Program-made: the position numbers and the translations under genes
In this document: piece by piece, positions 46,863 through 55,690 of the stretch
How positions within the stretch are numbered: position 1 is the stretch's first letter
How the letters are laid out: the number at the start of each line of letters is the position of its first letter
Assembly (NCBI RefSeq): GCF_020179605.1
Contig: NZ_JAINZO010000001.1
Span: 1,116,001-1,180,000, forward strand
Length of the DNA stretch: 64,000 nt
Direction: 5' to 3'
Origin: Geomonas agri
GTDB lineage: Bacteria; Desulfobacterota; Desulfuromonadia; Geobacterales; Geobacteraceae
Notes under the pieces: generated by a model
Seen by the model: the letters and a program-made list of their open reading frames with translations, nothing else
Database searches by the model: none
Told to the model about the DNA's origin: nothing

Positions 46863-47720
46863 ATGCGCAAAATCTCTCATAGCTGTGAAGTACACGCTGC
46901 GCTTGATACCGTATGGAAGCTTCTTATCGAGAAAATGGAACAGCCGCATTCCTACCTGCCGGGGGTGACCCAGTCGCGCACCCTGCAGCACTACGGCAAC
47001 GGTCTGCTTCGCGAGATAAAGGGGGAGGGGCTGCTGATTACGGAGAAAGTGGTCCTCGACAAGACTCACGGCGAGGTACGCTACTTTCTCCTGGAACACC
47101 CCCTTTTCACTGGACGTGTGGTGAACCGTGTGGTGCCATCATCGGTGCAAAGCCCGGTGGCTCCGCAGGTGCTGACCATAGAGGTCGATTGGGCGCCCAA
47201 GGACGACCAAGCCGAACGCATGATCCGCAGCGACCTGCCGGAGCAAATTCAAAGAGAGGTGATCAGCTTGAAAGAAAGAGCGGAAGCAATGGAAGCACAA
47301 GAGTCGAAGCCGCTGACGACCCCATACGCCTTTGGCATCACCATGGCGCTCCCCTTTGCCGATGCACTCCCGAGAGTGCATCAGGAGTTGCAGCGGGAAG
47401 GATTCGGGGTGCTGTTCGAGATCGACGTGAAGCAGAAGTTCAAGGAGAAGCTCGACAAGGAGTTCCGTAACTACCACATCCTCGGGGCCTGCAACCCCGG
47501 TCTGGCGTACCAGGCCTTCGGCGTGGAGATAGACATCGGCACGCTGCTTCCCTGCAACGTGGCCGTCTACTCGGTAAGCGAGTCACGCACCGTGGTGATG
47601 GTGATGGATCCCGTTGCTGGGCTCTCCCTGGTGGGGAACAGCCAACTGAACGAGCTCTCGGTCACGGTCAAGCAGAGCTTGCAGCGGGTTATGGCGGGGC
47701 TGCACCCATTCACGGGGTGA
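46863..47720 (+). CDS. SRPBCC (DUF1857-like) - DUF302 fusion protein
   Basis: 285 residues. Residues 1-140 resemble the AtaL-like/DUF1857 branch of the START/SRPBCC fold (a small-ligand cavity); residues about 158-285 are a DUF302 domain with the family blocks E-G-F-G-V-L-F-E-I-D-V-K, I-L-G-A-C-N-P and L-L-P-C-N-V. Neither domain has a settled function. GGAGG 8 nt upstream fixes the ATG at 46863. No signal peptide, so cytoplasmic. The DUF488 gene begins 4 nt after it. Confidence 0.78.
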   Translation: MRKISHSCEVHAALDTVWKLLIEKMEQPHSYLPGVTQSRTLQHYGNGLLREIKGEGLLITEKVVLDKTHGEVRYFLLEHPLFTGRVVNRVVPSSVQSPVAPQVLTIEVDWAPKDDQAERMIRSDLPEQIQREVISLKERAEAMEAQESKPLTTPYAFGITMALPFADALPRVHQELQREGFGVLFEIDVKQKFKEKLDKEFRNYHILGACNPGLAYQAFGVEIDIGTLLPCNVAVYSVSESRTVVMVMDPVAGLSLVGNSQLNELSVTVKQSLQRVMAGLHPFTG

Positions 47721-47724
47721 GGCC

Positions 47725-48078
47725 ATGATCCGACTCAAGAGAATATACGACGAGCCGTCCGCGCAAGACGGCGTGCGCGTGCTGGTAGACCGGCTCTGGC
47801 CGCGGGGCATCTCCAAGGACAAGGCGCACCTGGACCGCTGGGAGAAAGAACTTGCTCCCTCGGACGAGTTGCGGCACTGGTTCGGTCACGACCCGGAAAA
47901 ATGGCAGCAGTTTCGGCAGCGCTACCGCCACGAACTGGCGGGGCAGGGGGCGCTGCTCCAAGAACTCGTTGCACTTGCCGCAGGCAAGACGCTGACCCTG
48001 CTCTACGCGGCAAAGGACGAGGAGCACAACAACGCAGTCGTACTGAAGGAATTAATGGAGGACTCCAGCATCGGCTGA
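47725..48078 (+). CDS. DUF488 family protein
   Basis: 117 residues with the family blocks V-L-V-D-R-L-W-P-R-G and L-T-L-L-Y-A-A-K-D near the end, and W-F-G-H-D-P in the middle. It is a small cytoplasmic family of unknown function, often near stress or sulfur genes. Packed against the SRPBCC-DUF302 gene and probably cotranscribed. Confidence 0.85.
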   Translation: MIRLKRIYDEPSAQDGVRVLVDRLWPRGISKDKAHLDRWEKELAPSDELRHWFGHDPEKWQQFRQRYRHELAGQGALLQELVALAAGKTLTLLYAAKDEEHNNAVVLKELMEDSSIG

Positions 48079-48079
48079 T

Positions 48080-48113
48080 CAGGGGGACAGGCACCTGCGG
48101 AGCCAGTCCCCTG
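48080..48113 (+). other. Hairpin between the DUF488 gene and aconitase
   Basis: CAGGGGGAC (48080-48088) pairs with GTCCCCTG (48106-48113) with one bulge. No T run follows. Could be a transcript-end or RNA-stability structure. Confidence 0.45.
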
Positions 48114-48144
48114 CCGTGGCAACCCGCGGCTTTTGGAGGCTAAG

Positions 48145-50082
48145 ATGGGAGACAATCTGGCAAGAAAGATATTGAAGGAACACCTGGTTGAGGGGAAACT
48201 GGTGCCGGGGCGGGAAATCGCGATCCGGATCGACCAGACCCTCTTGCAGGACGCCACCGGCACCATGGCCATGCTGGAATTCATGGCCACCGGTATCCCC
48301 AGGATCAAGGTAGGGCTGGCGGCGCAGTACGTCGACCACAACCTTCTGCAGACCGATAATAAGAACGCTGACGACCACGTCTTCCTCGCCACTGCGGCGC
48401 AGAAGTTCGGGGTCAACCTCTCCAAGCCGGGCAACGGCGTTTCGCACCAGGTGCACCTGGAACGATTCGGCGTACCCGGCACCACGCTCCTTGGAGCCGA
48501 CTCGCACACCCCTACCGCCGCGGGGCTCGGGCAACTCGCCATCGGTGCGGGCGGACTCGACGTGGCCCTTGCCATGGCGGGGTACCCCTTCCACCTCACC
48601 TGCCCGAAAATCTTCGGAGTGAAGCTGACCGGGCAGTTGCAACCGTGGGTTTCGGGGAAGGACGTGATCCTGGAACTGCTTAGGCGCCACACGGTGAAGG
48701 GCGGGGTAGGGAAGATAATTGAATATTATGGTCCTGGCGTCGCCACCCTGTCGGCCACCGATCGCGCCACCATCGGCAATATGGGGGCGGAGCTCGGCGC
48801 GACCACGACCGTGTTCCCAAGCGACGAGAACACTCGTGCCTTCCTGGAGGCACAGGGGCGTGCCGATGTCTGGCGCGAGCTTTGCGCTGACGCGGACGCG
48901 ACCTACGACGAACACGACGAGATCGACCTGTCCCAGGTGGTGCCGTTGATCGCCTGCCCGTCGTCACCGGACAACGTGGTGCCGGTCTCCGAGATCGAGG
49001 GACTCAAGGTGGACCAGGTCATCGTGGGGAGTTCGGTCAACTCTTCCTTCCGCGACCTGATGACCGTCTGCCGCATCCTTGAAGGGCGCCGTATCGCATC
49101 GGGCCTCACCTTCCACATCAATCCTGGCAGCCGGCAGGTGCTGGAGAACGTGGTGGCCCAGGGCGGTTTCATGATGCTCCTGCTCGCCGGCGGTCAGGTG
49201 CACCAGCCCGGTTGCCTGGGCTGCATCGGCATGGGGCAGGCGCCCGGCACCAACCAGGTCTCGCTGCGCACCTTCCCGCGCAACTTTCCGGGGCGCAGCG
49301 GCACCAAGGAAGACCGGGTCTACCTCTGCTCACCGGAAACCGCTGCCGCTGCGGGCGTCTTCGGCGTGGTTACCGACCCGCGCAAGCTCTCGGAACTGCT
49401 CCCCTGGCCGGATGTGCGGAACCCGGTCCGCTACCTGGTGGACGACTCGGGCATCCAGTACCCGCCCGAAGACGGCAGCTCGGTGGAGATCGTCACCGGG
49501 CCCAACATCGTCCCGTTCCCCGAGTTCCCGGCGCTGCCGGACCAGCTCGACGTCGAGGTGATCATCAAAGTCGGGGATAACATCTCCACCGACACCATCA
49601 TGCCGGCGGGCAACAAGGTGCTCCCGTTCCGCAGCAACATCCCGGCTATCAGCAAGTTCGTCTTCGAACAGGCCGACCCGGAATTCGCTGTGCGAGCCGC
49701 CGAGAAAGGTGACGGCGCCGTTGTGGGAGGTGAAAACTACGGCCAGGGATCATCGCGCGAGCATGCCGCACTTGCTCCGCGCTACTTGGGCATCAGGGTG
49801 AAGATCGCCAAGAGCTTCGCCAGGATCCACCGCTCCAACCTGATCAACTTCGGCATCGTGCCGCTGGTCTTCAAAGACCCAGCCGACTACGACCGCATCA
49901 AGCAGGGGGACCGCATCACCATCCCGCGTCTGCGGGAGTTGGTCGGAAGCGGCGCCACCGTGGTACCGATCCAGGTCAACGGTACCGAGATCATGACCAT
50001 TTTGCAGGCATCGGAGCGGGAACGCCGCGAGCTGGTGGCTGGTGGACTGCTCAATTCAGTAAAGGAGGAGAACCATGGCTGA
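48145..50082 (+). CDS. Aconitate hydratase (Aquifex-type)
   Basis: 645 residues. Interconverts citrate and isocitrate through a [4Fe-4S] cluster; ligands are the cysteine in L-I-A-C-P-S-S-P and the pair in Q-P-G-C-L-G-C-I-G. Substrate residues appear in G-A-D-S-H-T-P-T and G-E-N-Y-G-Q-G-S-S-R-E-H. It is shorter than AcnA/AcnB and domain 4 is fused at the C-terminus. ATG with GGAGG 5 nt upstream. Its end overlaps pdhA by 8 nt, linking citrate-cycle entry to acetyl-CoA formation. A homoaconitase-like role cannot be excluded. Confidence 0.88.
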   Translation: MGDNLARKILKEHLVEGKLVPGREIAIRIDQTLLQDATGTMAMLEFMATGIPRIKVGLAAQYVDHNLLQTDNKNADDHVFLATAAQKFGVNLSKPGNGVSHQVHLERFGVPGTTLLGADSHTPTAAGLGQLAIGAGGLDVALAMAGYPFHLTCPKIFGVKLTGQLQPWVSGKDVILELLRRHTVKGGVGKIIEYYGPGVATLSATDRATIGNMGAELGATTTVFPSDENTRAFLEAQGRADVWRELCADADATYDEHDEIDLSQVVPLIACPSSPDNVVPVSEIEGLKVDQVIVGSSVNSSFRDLMTVCRILEGRRIASGLTFHINPGSRQVLENVVAQGGFMMLLLAGGQVHQPGCLGCIGMGQAPGTNQVSLRTFPRNFPGRSGTKEDRVYLCSPETAAAAGVFGVVTDPRKLSELLPWPDVRNPVRYLVDDSGIQYPPEDGSSVEIVTGPNIVPFPEFPALPDQLDVEVIIKVGDNISTDTIMPAGNKVLPFRSNIPAISKFVFEQADPEFAVRAAEKGDGAVVGGENYGQGSSREHAALAPRYLGIRVKIAKSFARIHRSNLINFGIVPLVFKDPADYDRIKQGDRITIPRLRELVGSGATVVPIQVNGTEIMTILQASERERRELVAGGLLNSVKEENHG

Positions 50083-51052
50083 CACCCTGAGGGAGTTGCT
50101 CTCCGAGGAAGAACTGCTTGGTTTCTACGAGCAGATGGTGCTCTGCCGCGAGTTCGAGGAGAGCTGCGCAGAGCAGTACTCCAAGGGGCACATCACTGGC
50201 TTTCTGCACCTGTACTCTGGGCAGGAGGCGGTCGCCGTCGGCTGCACGGCCGGGCTGCAGGGAAAAGACTACATTCTCTCTGCCTACCGCGACCATGCCC
50301 AGGCCATCGTGCGCGGCGCCGATCCGAAAAAGGTGATGGCCGAGCTCTTCGGCAAGGCGACCGGCCTCTGCAAAGGGAAGGGGGGGTCCATGCACCTGTT
50401 CGCGCCGGAGCTAAATTTCATGGGCGGGTACGCCATCGTGGGAGGGCAGTTCCCCATCGCCACCGGGCTTGCATGGGGGAGCCAGTTGCTCGAGGAGGAC
50501 CGTGTCACTGCGTGCTTCTTCGGCGACGGCTCCATGAATCAGGGGACCTTTCACGAGTCGCTGAACTGGTCACGCCTTTGGGACCTGCCAGTGCTGTTCG
50601 TCTGTGAGAACAACTTTTACGGGATCGGCACCGAGGTCCACCGCGCGTCAGCCCAGGCGGCGCTGCACCGGCGCACCTGCGGCTACGACATCCCCAGTGA
50701 AAAAGTGGACGGCATGGACGTGATTGCCATGTACCAAGCCACCAAGCGGGCCGCGGAGTGGGTGAGGGAGCGGCAGCGTCCCTACTTCATCGAGGCTGTC
50801 ACCTACCGTTTCCGCGGCCATTCCATGTCCGACCCCGCGAAGTACCGCAGTTCCTCCGAGACCGATGTCTGGAAAAGCCGCGATCCGATCGTCAACCTGT
50901 CGCGCCGGCTCCTGGAGGAGGGGATAGCAACCCAGGAGCACCTGGACGAAATCACCAAGCGCTGCCTGGCTCGGGTCGAGGAAAGCGTTCGCTTCGCCGA
51001 GGAGTCCCCCTGGCCTGAGGACCCCACGGTATGGGAGGATATCTACGTTTGA
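50075..51052 (+). CDS. pdhA: Pyruvate dehydrogenase E1 component, alpha subunit
   Basis: 325 residues. Thiamine-diphosphate enzyme half; the ThDP/Mg motif runs from G-D-G-S-M-N-Q-G to C-E-N-N-F-Y-G-I. The S-x-Y-R-D-H-A and R-F-R-G-H-S-M-S-D blocks match E1 alpha of PDH-type complexes. It overlaps the aconitase end, with AAGGAGG just upstream. Its beta subunit and E2 are 3.6 kb away at 54695, beyond two minus-strand genes. Confidence 0.93.
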   Translation: MADTLRELLSEEELLGFYEQMVLCREFEESCAEQYSKGHITGFLHLYSGQEAVAVGCTAGLQGKDYILSAYRDHAQAIVRGADPKKVMAELFGKATGLCKGKGGSMHLFAPELNFMGGYAIVGGQFPIATGLAWGSQLLEEDRVTACFFGDGSMNQGTFHESLNWSRLWDLPVLFVCENNFYGIGTEVHRASAQAALHRRTCGYDIPSEKVDGMDVIAMYQATKRAAEWVRERQRPYFIEAVTYRFRGHSMSDPAKYRSSSETDVWKSRDPIVNLSRRLLEEGIATQEHLDEITKRCLARVEESVRFAEESPWPEDPTVWEDIYV

Positions 51053-51062
51053 CGCCCACCTG

Positions 51063-51087
51063 ATGGCGCCCCTTCCCGGGGCGCCAT
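51063..51087. terminator. Hairpin between pdhA and the antiporter gene
   Basis: Perfect 10-bp stem ATGGCGCCCC-TTCCC-GGGGCGCCAT followed by TCCTGCCTTTT. Probably terminates pdhA, and perhaps the convergent antiporter gene. Confidence 0.7.
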
Positions 51088-51167
51088 TCCTGCCTTTTCA
51101 GCCATGCCGCCCGCTTCTCTGCATAAAACCCCTTTAGCCCCTCGGTTAAAACCGGCTGGCACTTCAT

Positions 51168-52901
51168 TCAGTTGCCGACTGAGGCCAACTCAGCACGGAC
51201 CCGATCACGCTGCCGGTCGATCTGCTCGTCGGTCGCCCCCAACCCCCGCAACATGTGCTCGGTCATGTTCAGAGCGATCTCTCCTTCCCCTGAAAAGACT
51301 GCGTTGGCTCCGGCACGGTACAACGTCGGCATGTCCCTGAGGTAGTTGGTCCTGGCCAGGATGCGCAGCTGCGGGTTTAGCTGCCGTGCCAACCGGATCA
51401 CCTCCTCTTCGCCACGCATCCCCGCCGAGGTGAGTACCAGCGCCACGGACTGTCCGAGCCCGGCCGCATCAAGGGTCTCCCTGAGGGTAGCGTCGCCGTA
51501 CAGGGCACCTACTCCTTCCTGTTGCAGTTGCCGCACCGTGTGCAGGTTCATTTCCACGATGAACGGTTCGATGCCGTTTTCCGACAAAAGGCTCGCCAGG
51601 GTTTTGCCTGTGGGGCCGTAGCCGACTACGATAGCGCGATCGCTGCTCCAGGAGATGGTCCCATCGACGCGTTCGCCGGCATAATCAGGGCGGGAGCGTC
51701 TCTCCAGCCATTGCCACAGCCGTGTCCCTTTCGCCTGTCGCTCAAGCCAAGGGATGGTGCGATACAGAAGCGGGTTCAAGCTGATGGAGATAATGGCCGC
51801 GGCGACGAGGGTGTTGGCGCCGCTTTCTTCCAGCACCCCGAGGTCCCTCCCTACCGAAGCCAGGATGAAGGAGAACTCCCCGATCTGCGCCAGGGCGAAG
51901 GCAACCGACAGGGCTACCCGTGGGGCGTAGCCAAGGGCAAACATGATGGCTACGGCGGCAAGGGGCTTACCAATGATGATGATGGCCAGTACGGTGAGCA
52001 CGAGGCCAGGCTGCTGCATGAGGTGGGCAGGATCGAACAGCATGCCAACGGAGACGAAGAACAATACGGCAAAGGCGTCCCGCATCGGCAGCGCCTCGGT
52101 CGCTGCACGGAAGCTGAAGTCGGACTGTTTCACCACCATGCCCGCCAAGAAGGCGCCTAACGCCATGGAGACGCCGAAGAATTTTGCCGACGCCACCGCG
52201 ATTCCCAAGGCCAGCACCAGCACGGTCAGGGTGAACAGTTCGCGGGAGTGGGTTTCCGCCACGTGCTCCAGGATACGCGGGATCACCTTGCCGCCCCCCC
52301 AGAAGGTGACAACGATCAGCAGCGAGATCTTCAGCAACGCCAGTCCGACGGCGGCAGGGATGCTGCCGCCGTCGGTTGCCTGCGGCCCGAAGAGGACCGG
52401 TAGTATCACCAGCAAAAAGACGGTCAGCAGGTCTTCGACGACGAGCCAGCCGACAGCGATGTGCCCGGCGGGGGTGTGCAGTTCGTTGTTGTCGACCAGG
52501 ACCCGCAGCAGGACGACGGTACTCGCCACCGACACTGCCAGGCCGAAGATGATACCGGCTGGCCAACTCCATCCCAGCCCGACCGCAACCGCTGCGCTCA
52601 AAAGGGTCGCCACCACGCTCTGGCCCAGTGCACCGGGGACGGCTGCGCGTTTTACCTCCAGCAGTTCCTTGAAGTGAAACTGGAGGCCAACCCCGAACAT
52701 CAGCAGAATCACGCCGATTTCAGCGAACTGTTCAGCCATGTGCCGGTCCGCCACGAACCCCGGCGTGTAGGGACCAACGGCGATTCCCGCCAGCAGGAAT
52801 CCGACTATGGAAGATAGACCGATCCGGTGCGCCAGGTAGCCGAAGCACAGGGCGGCGACGAAGCCGCCGGTAACGGTCATGATCAGGTTGAGATCGTGCA
52901 T
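51168..52901 (-). CDS. CPA2-family cation:proton antiporter with TrkA-N domain (KefB-like)
   Basis: 577 residues. About 12-13 transmembrane helices to residue 385 (Na+/H+ exchanger fold), then a cytoplasmic RCK/TrkA-N domain with V-V-G-Y-G-P-T-G-K near residue 418 and G-D-A-T-L-R-E-T. This is the YbaL/KefB/KefC layout, for K+ or Na+ export gated by nucleotide. Starts one base inside the secF stop, so coupled to it. No KefF/KefG partner is nearby. Confidence 0.9.
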   Translation of the reverse strand: MHDLNLIMTVTGGFVAALCFGYLAHRIGLSSIVGFLLAGIAVGPYTPGFVADRHMAEQFAEIGVILLMFGVGLQFHFKELLEVKRAAVPGALGQSVVATLLSAAVAVGLGWSWPAGIIFGLAVSVASTVVLLRVLVDNNELHTPAGHIAVGWLVVEDLLTVFLLVILPVLFGPQATDGGSIPAAVGLALLKISLLIVVTFWGGGKVIPRILEHVAETHSRELFTLTVLVLALGIAVASAKFFGVSMALGAFLAGMVVKQSDFSFRAATEALPMRDAFAVLFFVSVGMLFDPAHLMQQPGLVLTVLAIIIIGKPLAAVAIMFALGYAPRVALSVAFALAQIGEFSFILASVGRDLGVLEESGANTLVAAAIISISLNPLLYRTIPWLERQAKGTRLWQWLERRSRPDYAGERVDGTISWSSDRAIVVGYGPTGKTLASLLSENGIEPFIVEMNLHTVRQLQQEGVGALYGDATLRETLDAAGLGQSVALVLTSAGMRGEEEVIRLARQLNPQLRILARTNYLRDMPTLYRAGANAVFSGEGEIALNMTEHMLRGLGATDEQIDRQRDRVRAELASVGN

Positions 52902-53863
52902 CAGGTTCTCCTTTGAGTGTTATCACTCTCCGGCGCCCCGGGTGTTTCACCGCGGGTCTGCCTTTTCGCCTCGTCCCTTCGCTCCAGTTGCAAAACGATC
53001 GGGCTTGCGATGAAGATGGAGGAATAGGTCGCAATCACGATGCCGGCAACGAGGGCCAGGGCGAAATCGCCAATGGCTTCGCCCCCGAAAAGATATAACG
53101 ATATGGCGGCCAAGAACGTGGTGAGCGAGGTGATGATGGTTCGCGGGAGTACTTCGTTGATACTCCGGTTGAACAGTTCCCCCTTTGCTTCCAGTACCGA
53201 CTTGTTCAGGTTCTCTCTGATACGGTCGAAGATCACCACCGTGTCTGTCAAAGAATACCCGGCGATGGTCAGAATGGCAGTGATGAAAAGGAGGTTGACC
53301 TCTTTATCGAGGAGATAGAACAGCGCGATCATGGCCAAGACGTCATGCAGTGTGGCCGCCACGGCTCCTATTCCGAAGTTGAAGTCGAAGCGCCAGGCAA
53401 TGTAGAGAATGATGCCAACCATGGAGAGTGCCACAGCCTGCAGTGTGTCTTTCTTTAGCTTGTCGCCGATGGATGGACCCACTTCGTTGGAGCTTTCAAC
53501 CACGAACGTGTTGTCGGGGAACTCAGTACGCAACCGGCCGGTTATGGTGTCAGCCACGTTTAGTGATTCCGTACCGGACTTACCGACCTTGATCAGGAGT
53601 CGGTTACCGCCGCTGATCTCCTGGAGGTTGACCTCCTTGTGCAACTCCGCCGACAGGGCCTTGTGCACCTTTTCCTGCCCGACTGGACGGCTGAATGCAA
53701 CCTGGACCGAGGTCCCGCCGGAGAAGTCGATCCCCATATTGGCCTTGTTGGTTGCGATCTGGAGTGCCCCGAAGAGGCCGATGCTGGTGATAACCGCTGA
53801 GATTGCAAAGCTCATCTTGCACTTGCCGGTGAAGTCTATCTTGGTGTTACTGACGAATTGCAT
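52901..53863 (-). CDS. secF: Protein translocase subunit SecF, unpaired
   Basis: 320 residues with six helices. TM1 follows a K-I-D-F-T-G-K start; the periplasmic P1 domain begins G-I-D-F-S-G-G-T-S-V-Q; the late segment G-Y-S-L-T-D-T-V-V-I-F-D-R-I-R-E-N is the RND/SecF signature. SecF normally works with SecD, but no secD is here. Of two nearby ATGs, 53863 has AGGAG at 8 nt. Operon with the antiporter gene. It may be a second secF copy. Confidence 0.92.
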   Translation of the reverse strand: MQFVSNTKIDFTGKCKMSFAISAVITSIGLFGALQIATNKANMGIDFSGGTSVQVAFSRPVGQEKVHKALSAELHKEVNLQEISGGNRLLIKVGKSGTESLNVADTITGRLRTEFPDNTFVVESSNEVGPSIGDKLKKDTLQAVALSMVGIILYIAWRFDFNFGIGAVAATLHDVLAMIALFYLLDKEVNLLFITAILTIAGYSLTDTVVIFDRIRENLNKSVLEAKGELFNRSINEVLPRTIITSLTTFLAAISLYLFGGEAIGDFALALVAGIVIATYSSIFIASPIVLQLERRDEAKRQTRGETPGAPESDNTQRRT

Positions 53864-54154
53864 AGTCATAGCTCCTAGTACCGGGGAGATCCCCGGTCCT
53901 GACAGTTGGACAGCGACTTATCGCGGAAGATGCCGGCCCAATGGTGGCAAAGTCGCGCAATGGCGCAGGACGTCGCACGATGTACACGGACGCACACGGA
54001 CGCACGGACGCACGGACGCACCGCGGTAGCACCTGGACGTGCAGCGCCGCCTGAGCGAACGGAAGTCAGGCTAATCTCCCTCTGGGCGCTGGTTTGCGCG
54101 GGATAACTAGCTTGGTCGTTTTTGGGCCGGTTGTATAAGGATAGGGAAGATGTG
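53864..54154. other. Gene-free region upstream of secF
   Basis: Holds a perfect palindrome ACCGGGGA-GA-TCCCCGGT (53880-53897) just before the secF ribosome site, and the tandem repeat listed separately. Other open frames here lack ribosome sites and normal codon use. No clear promoter seen. Confidence 0.5.
53984..54021. repeat. Short tandem repeat with ACGGACGC units
   Basis: Two 10-bp units ACACGGACGC followed by two 8-bp units ACGGACGC. Non-coding. Length could vary by slippage. Confidence 0.85.
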
Positions 54155-54496
54155 CTAGGAAACCGGAGGAGCTCTGGCTGGAGTGGTAGCGCGATCAGCG
54201 GAGACGAAGGTGAAAGTGGGGAGGGCGGATACGGTCTTGGTGCCGATGAGGCTGGGCAACTTGGCACAAGCTACTGCCAATGCCGCCAGTGGAGATGCGT
54301 GGGCCGCTTTGAGCGACTGGTGCCCCTTTGTGGAGTGGAGCAGGCAGGCATCGTGGGAACTGTGAGCCAGGTGTTTGGCGGACAGCAGGGGAGTGTCGCA
54401 CCACGGATTCGGTACGATGATCCCTTGAGAGACAAAGAAGACTGCGACGGCCAGAACCAACGCCAGCAGGTTTATTCGCGATGTCGACCGTTTCAT
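54155..54496 (-). CDS. Possible small exported His/Cys-containing protein
   Basis: 113 residues from the ATG at 54496: a basic start (M-K-R-S-T-S-R) and a strong hydrophobic helix (L-L-A-L-V-L-A-V-A-V-F-F-V), then a segment with three cysteines and several histidines (N-P-W-C-D; H-L-A-H-S-S-H-D-A-C-L-L-H), and a second mildly hydrophobic stretch. It looks like small periplasmic metal-associated proteins, but I do not recognise the family. The ribosome site is weak; an ATG at 54508 is possible. It may be non-coding. Confidence 0.42.
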   Translation of the reverse strand: MKRSTSRINLLALVLAVAVFFVSQGIIVPNPWCDTPLLSAKHLAHSSHDACLLHSTKGHQSLKAAHASPLAALAVACAKLPSLIGTKTVSALPTFTFVSADRATTPARAPPVS

Positions 54497-54614
54497 GACC
54501 AAATTCATGCCTGCGAACCTATCGTACTTGCTGTGTCGTTGCAAGACTTTTGCTTAGTGGTTGTGTAGACATGATCCCGTGAGCTGCAACTGCCCGAATT
54601 TGATGTCTCCATCG

Positions 54615-54642
54615 TTGTGTTCGGTTAATGCTTTGATAGTAT
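54615..54642 (+). promoter_or_regulatory. Possible promoter for pdhB-pdhC
   Basis: TTGTGT (54615-54620), a 16-nt spacer and TAGTAT (54637-54642). Partial match to sigma-70 boxes, 52 nt before pdhB. Confidence 0.35.
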
Positions 54643-54694
54643 TGGAACCTTGTGTTGCGAAAAGTTACATTACCTGCGCTAACGGAGATGATGT

Positions 54695-55681
54695 ATGGCT
54701 GAAATGACCTATCGGGACGCCATCAACCTGGCGCTCAAAGAGGAAATGCGGCGCGACAAGACGGTTGTTACCTACGGCGAAGACGTGGCGCTGTACGAGG
54801 GGGCCTTCAAGGTGACTCGGGGGCTTTTGTCCGAGTTCGGGGAGTTGCGGGTACGGGACTGCCCGATATCCGAAAACACCATCGTCGGGGTTGCGGTCGG
54901 CGCCGCCATGGCCGGGGTGCGCCCGGTGGCCGAACTGATGACGGTGAACTTCGCCTTGCTCGCCATGGACCAGATCGTGAATCATATGGCCAAGGTGCGT
55001 TACATGTTCGGGGGACAAACGAAGGTCCCCATGGTGATCCGCATGCCGGGGGGCGGGGGGAGCCAACTCGGTGCCCAGCACTCGCAGAGCCTGGAAAGTT
55101 ATTTCATGCACTGCCCAGGCATGCTGGTGGCCTACCCGGCGACGCCGGCGGATGCCAAGGGACTCCTGAAAACGGCCATCCGCGACGACAACCCGGTCAT
55201 CTTCCTGGAGCACGAACTTCTTTACAATAGCAAGGATGAGGTTCCGGAAGACCCGGAGTTCCTGGTTCCGTTCGGCAAGGCGGCTGTGATGAATGAAGGG
55301 AACCAGGTGACCCTGGTAGGGTACGGAAGAATGGCCATCCTGGCACTGCAGGCCGCGCTGCAACTGGCAAAGGAGGGAGTTTCCTGCGAGGTGATCGACC
55401 TGCGCACGCTGGTACCCCTGGACATGGAGACGGTACTCGCCTCGGTGCGCAAGACCGGGCGAGCCCTGGTCATCGAGGAGTGCTGGAAAAGCGCGGGGCT
55501 TGGGGGGGATATCGCATCCCGTATTTACGAGGGGTGCTTCGACACACTGCTTGCACCGGTGAGTCGCATATCCGGGCTGGACGTGCCGATGCCCTATTCG
55601 CGCAAGATAGAAAAGCTCTGCATCCCGCAGCTGGAAGGGATCGTGCAGGGCGTACATGACCTTCTTAACGAACCATACTGA
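54695..55681 (+). CDS. pdhB: Pyruvate dehydrogenase E1 component, beta subunit
   Basis: 328 residues. Pairs with the E1 alpha subunit at 50075 to decarboxylate pyruvate. Seen: G-E-D-V-A near residue 28, R-V-R-D-C-P-I-S-E-N, R-M-P-G-G-G-G, and the C-terminal transketolase domain with V-I-D-L-R-T-L-V-P-L-D. Nine bases before the E2 gene, so the two form an operon. Confidence 0.94.
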   Translation: MAEMTYRDAINLALKEEMRRDKTVVTYGEDVALYEGAFKVTRGLLSEFGELRVRDCPISENTIVGVAVGAAMAGVRPVAELMTVNFALLAMDQIVNHMAKVRYMFGGQTKVPMVIRMPGGGGSQLGAQHSQSLESYFMHCPGMLVAYPATPADAKGLLKTAIRDDNPVIFLEHELLYNSKDEVPEDPEFLVPFGKAAVMNEGNQVTLVGYGRMAILALQAALQLAKEGVSCEVIDLRTLVPLDMETVLASVRKTGRALVIEECWKSAGLGGDIASRIYEGCFDTLLAPVSRISGLDVPMPYSRKIEKLCIPQLEGIVQGVHDLLNEPY

Positions 55682-55690
55682 GGAGCCGCC

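Noticed and set aside
54122..54568. A 148-residue plus-strand protein
   Set aside because: Low-quality composition and no ribosome site; the opposite strand has a better candidate with a signal-anchor.
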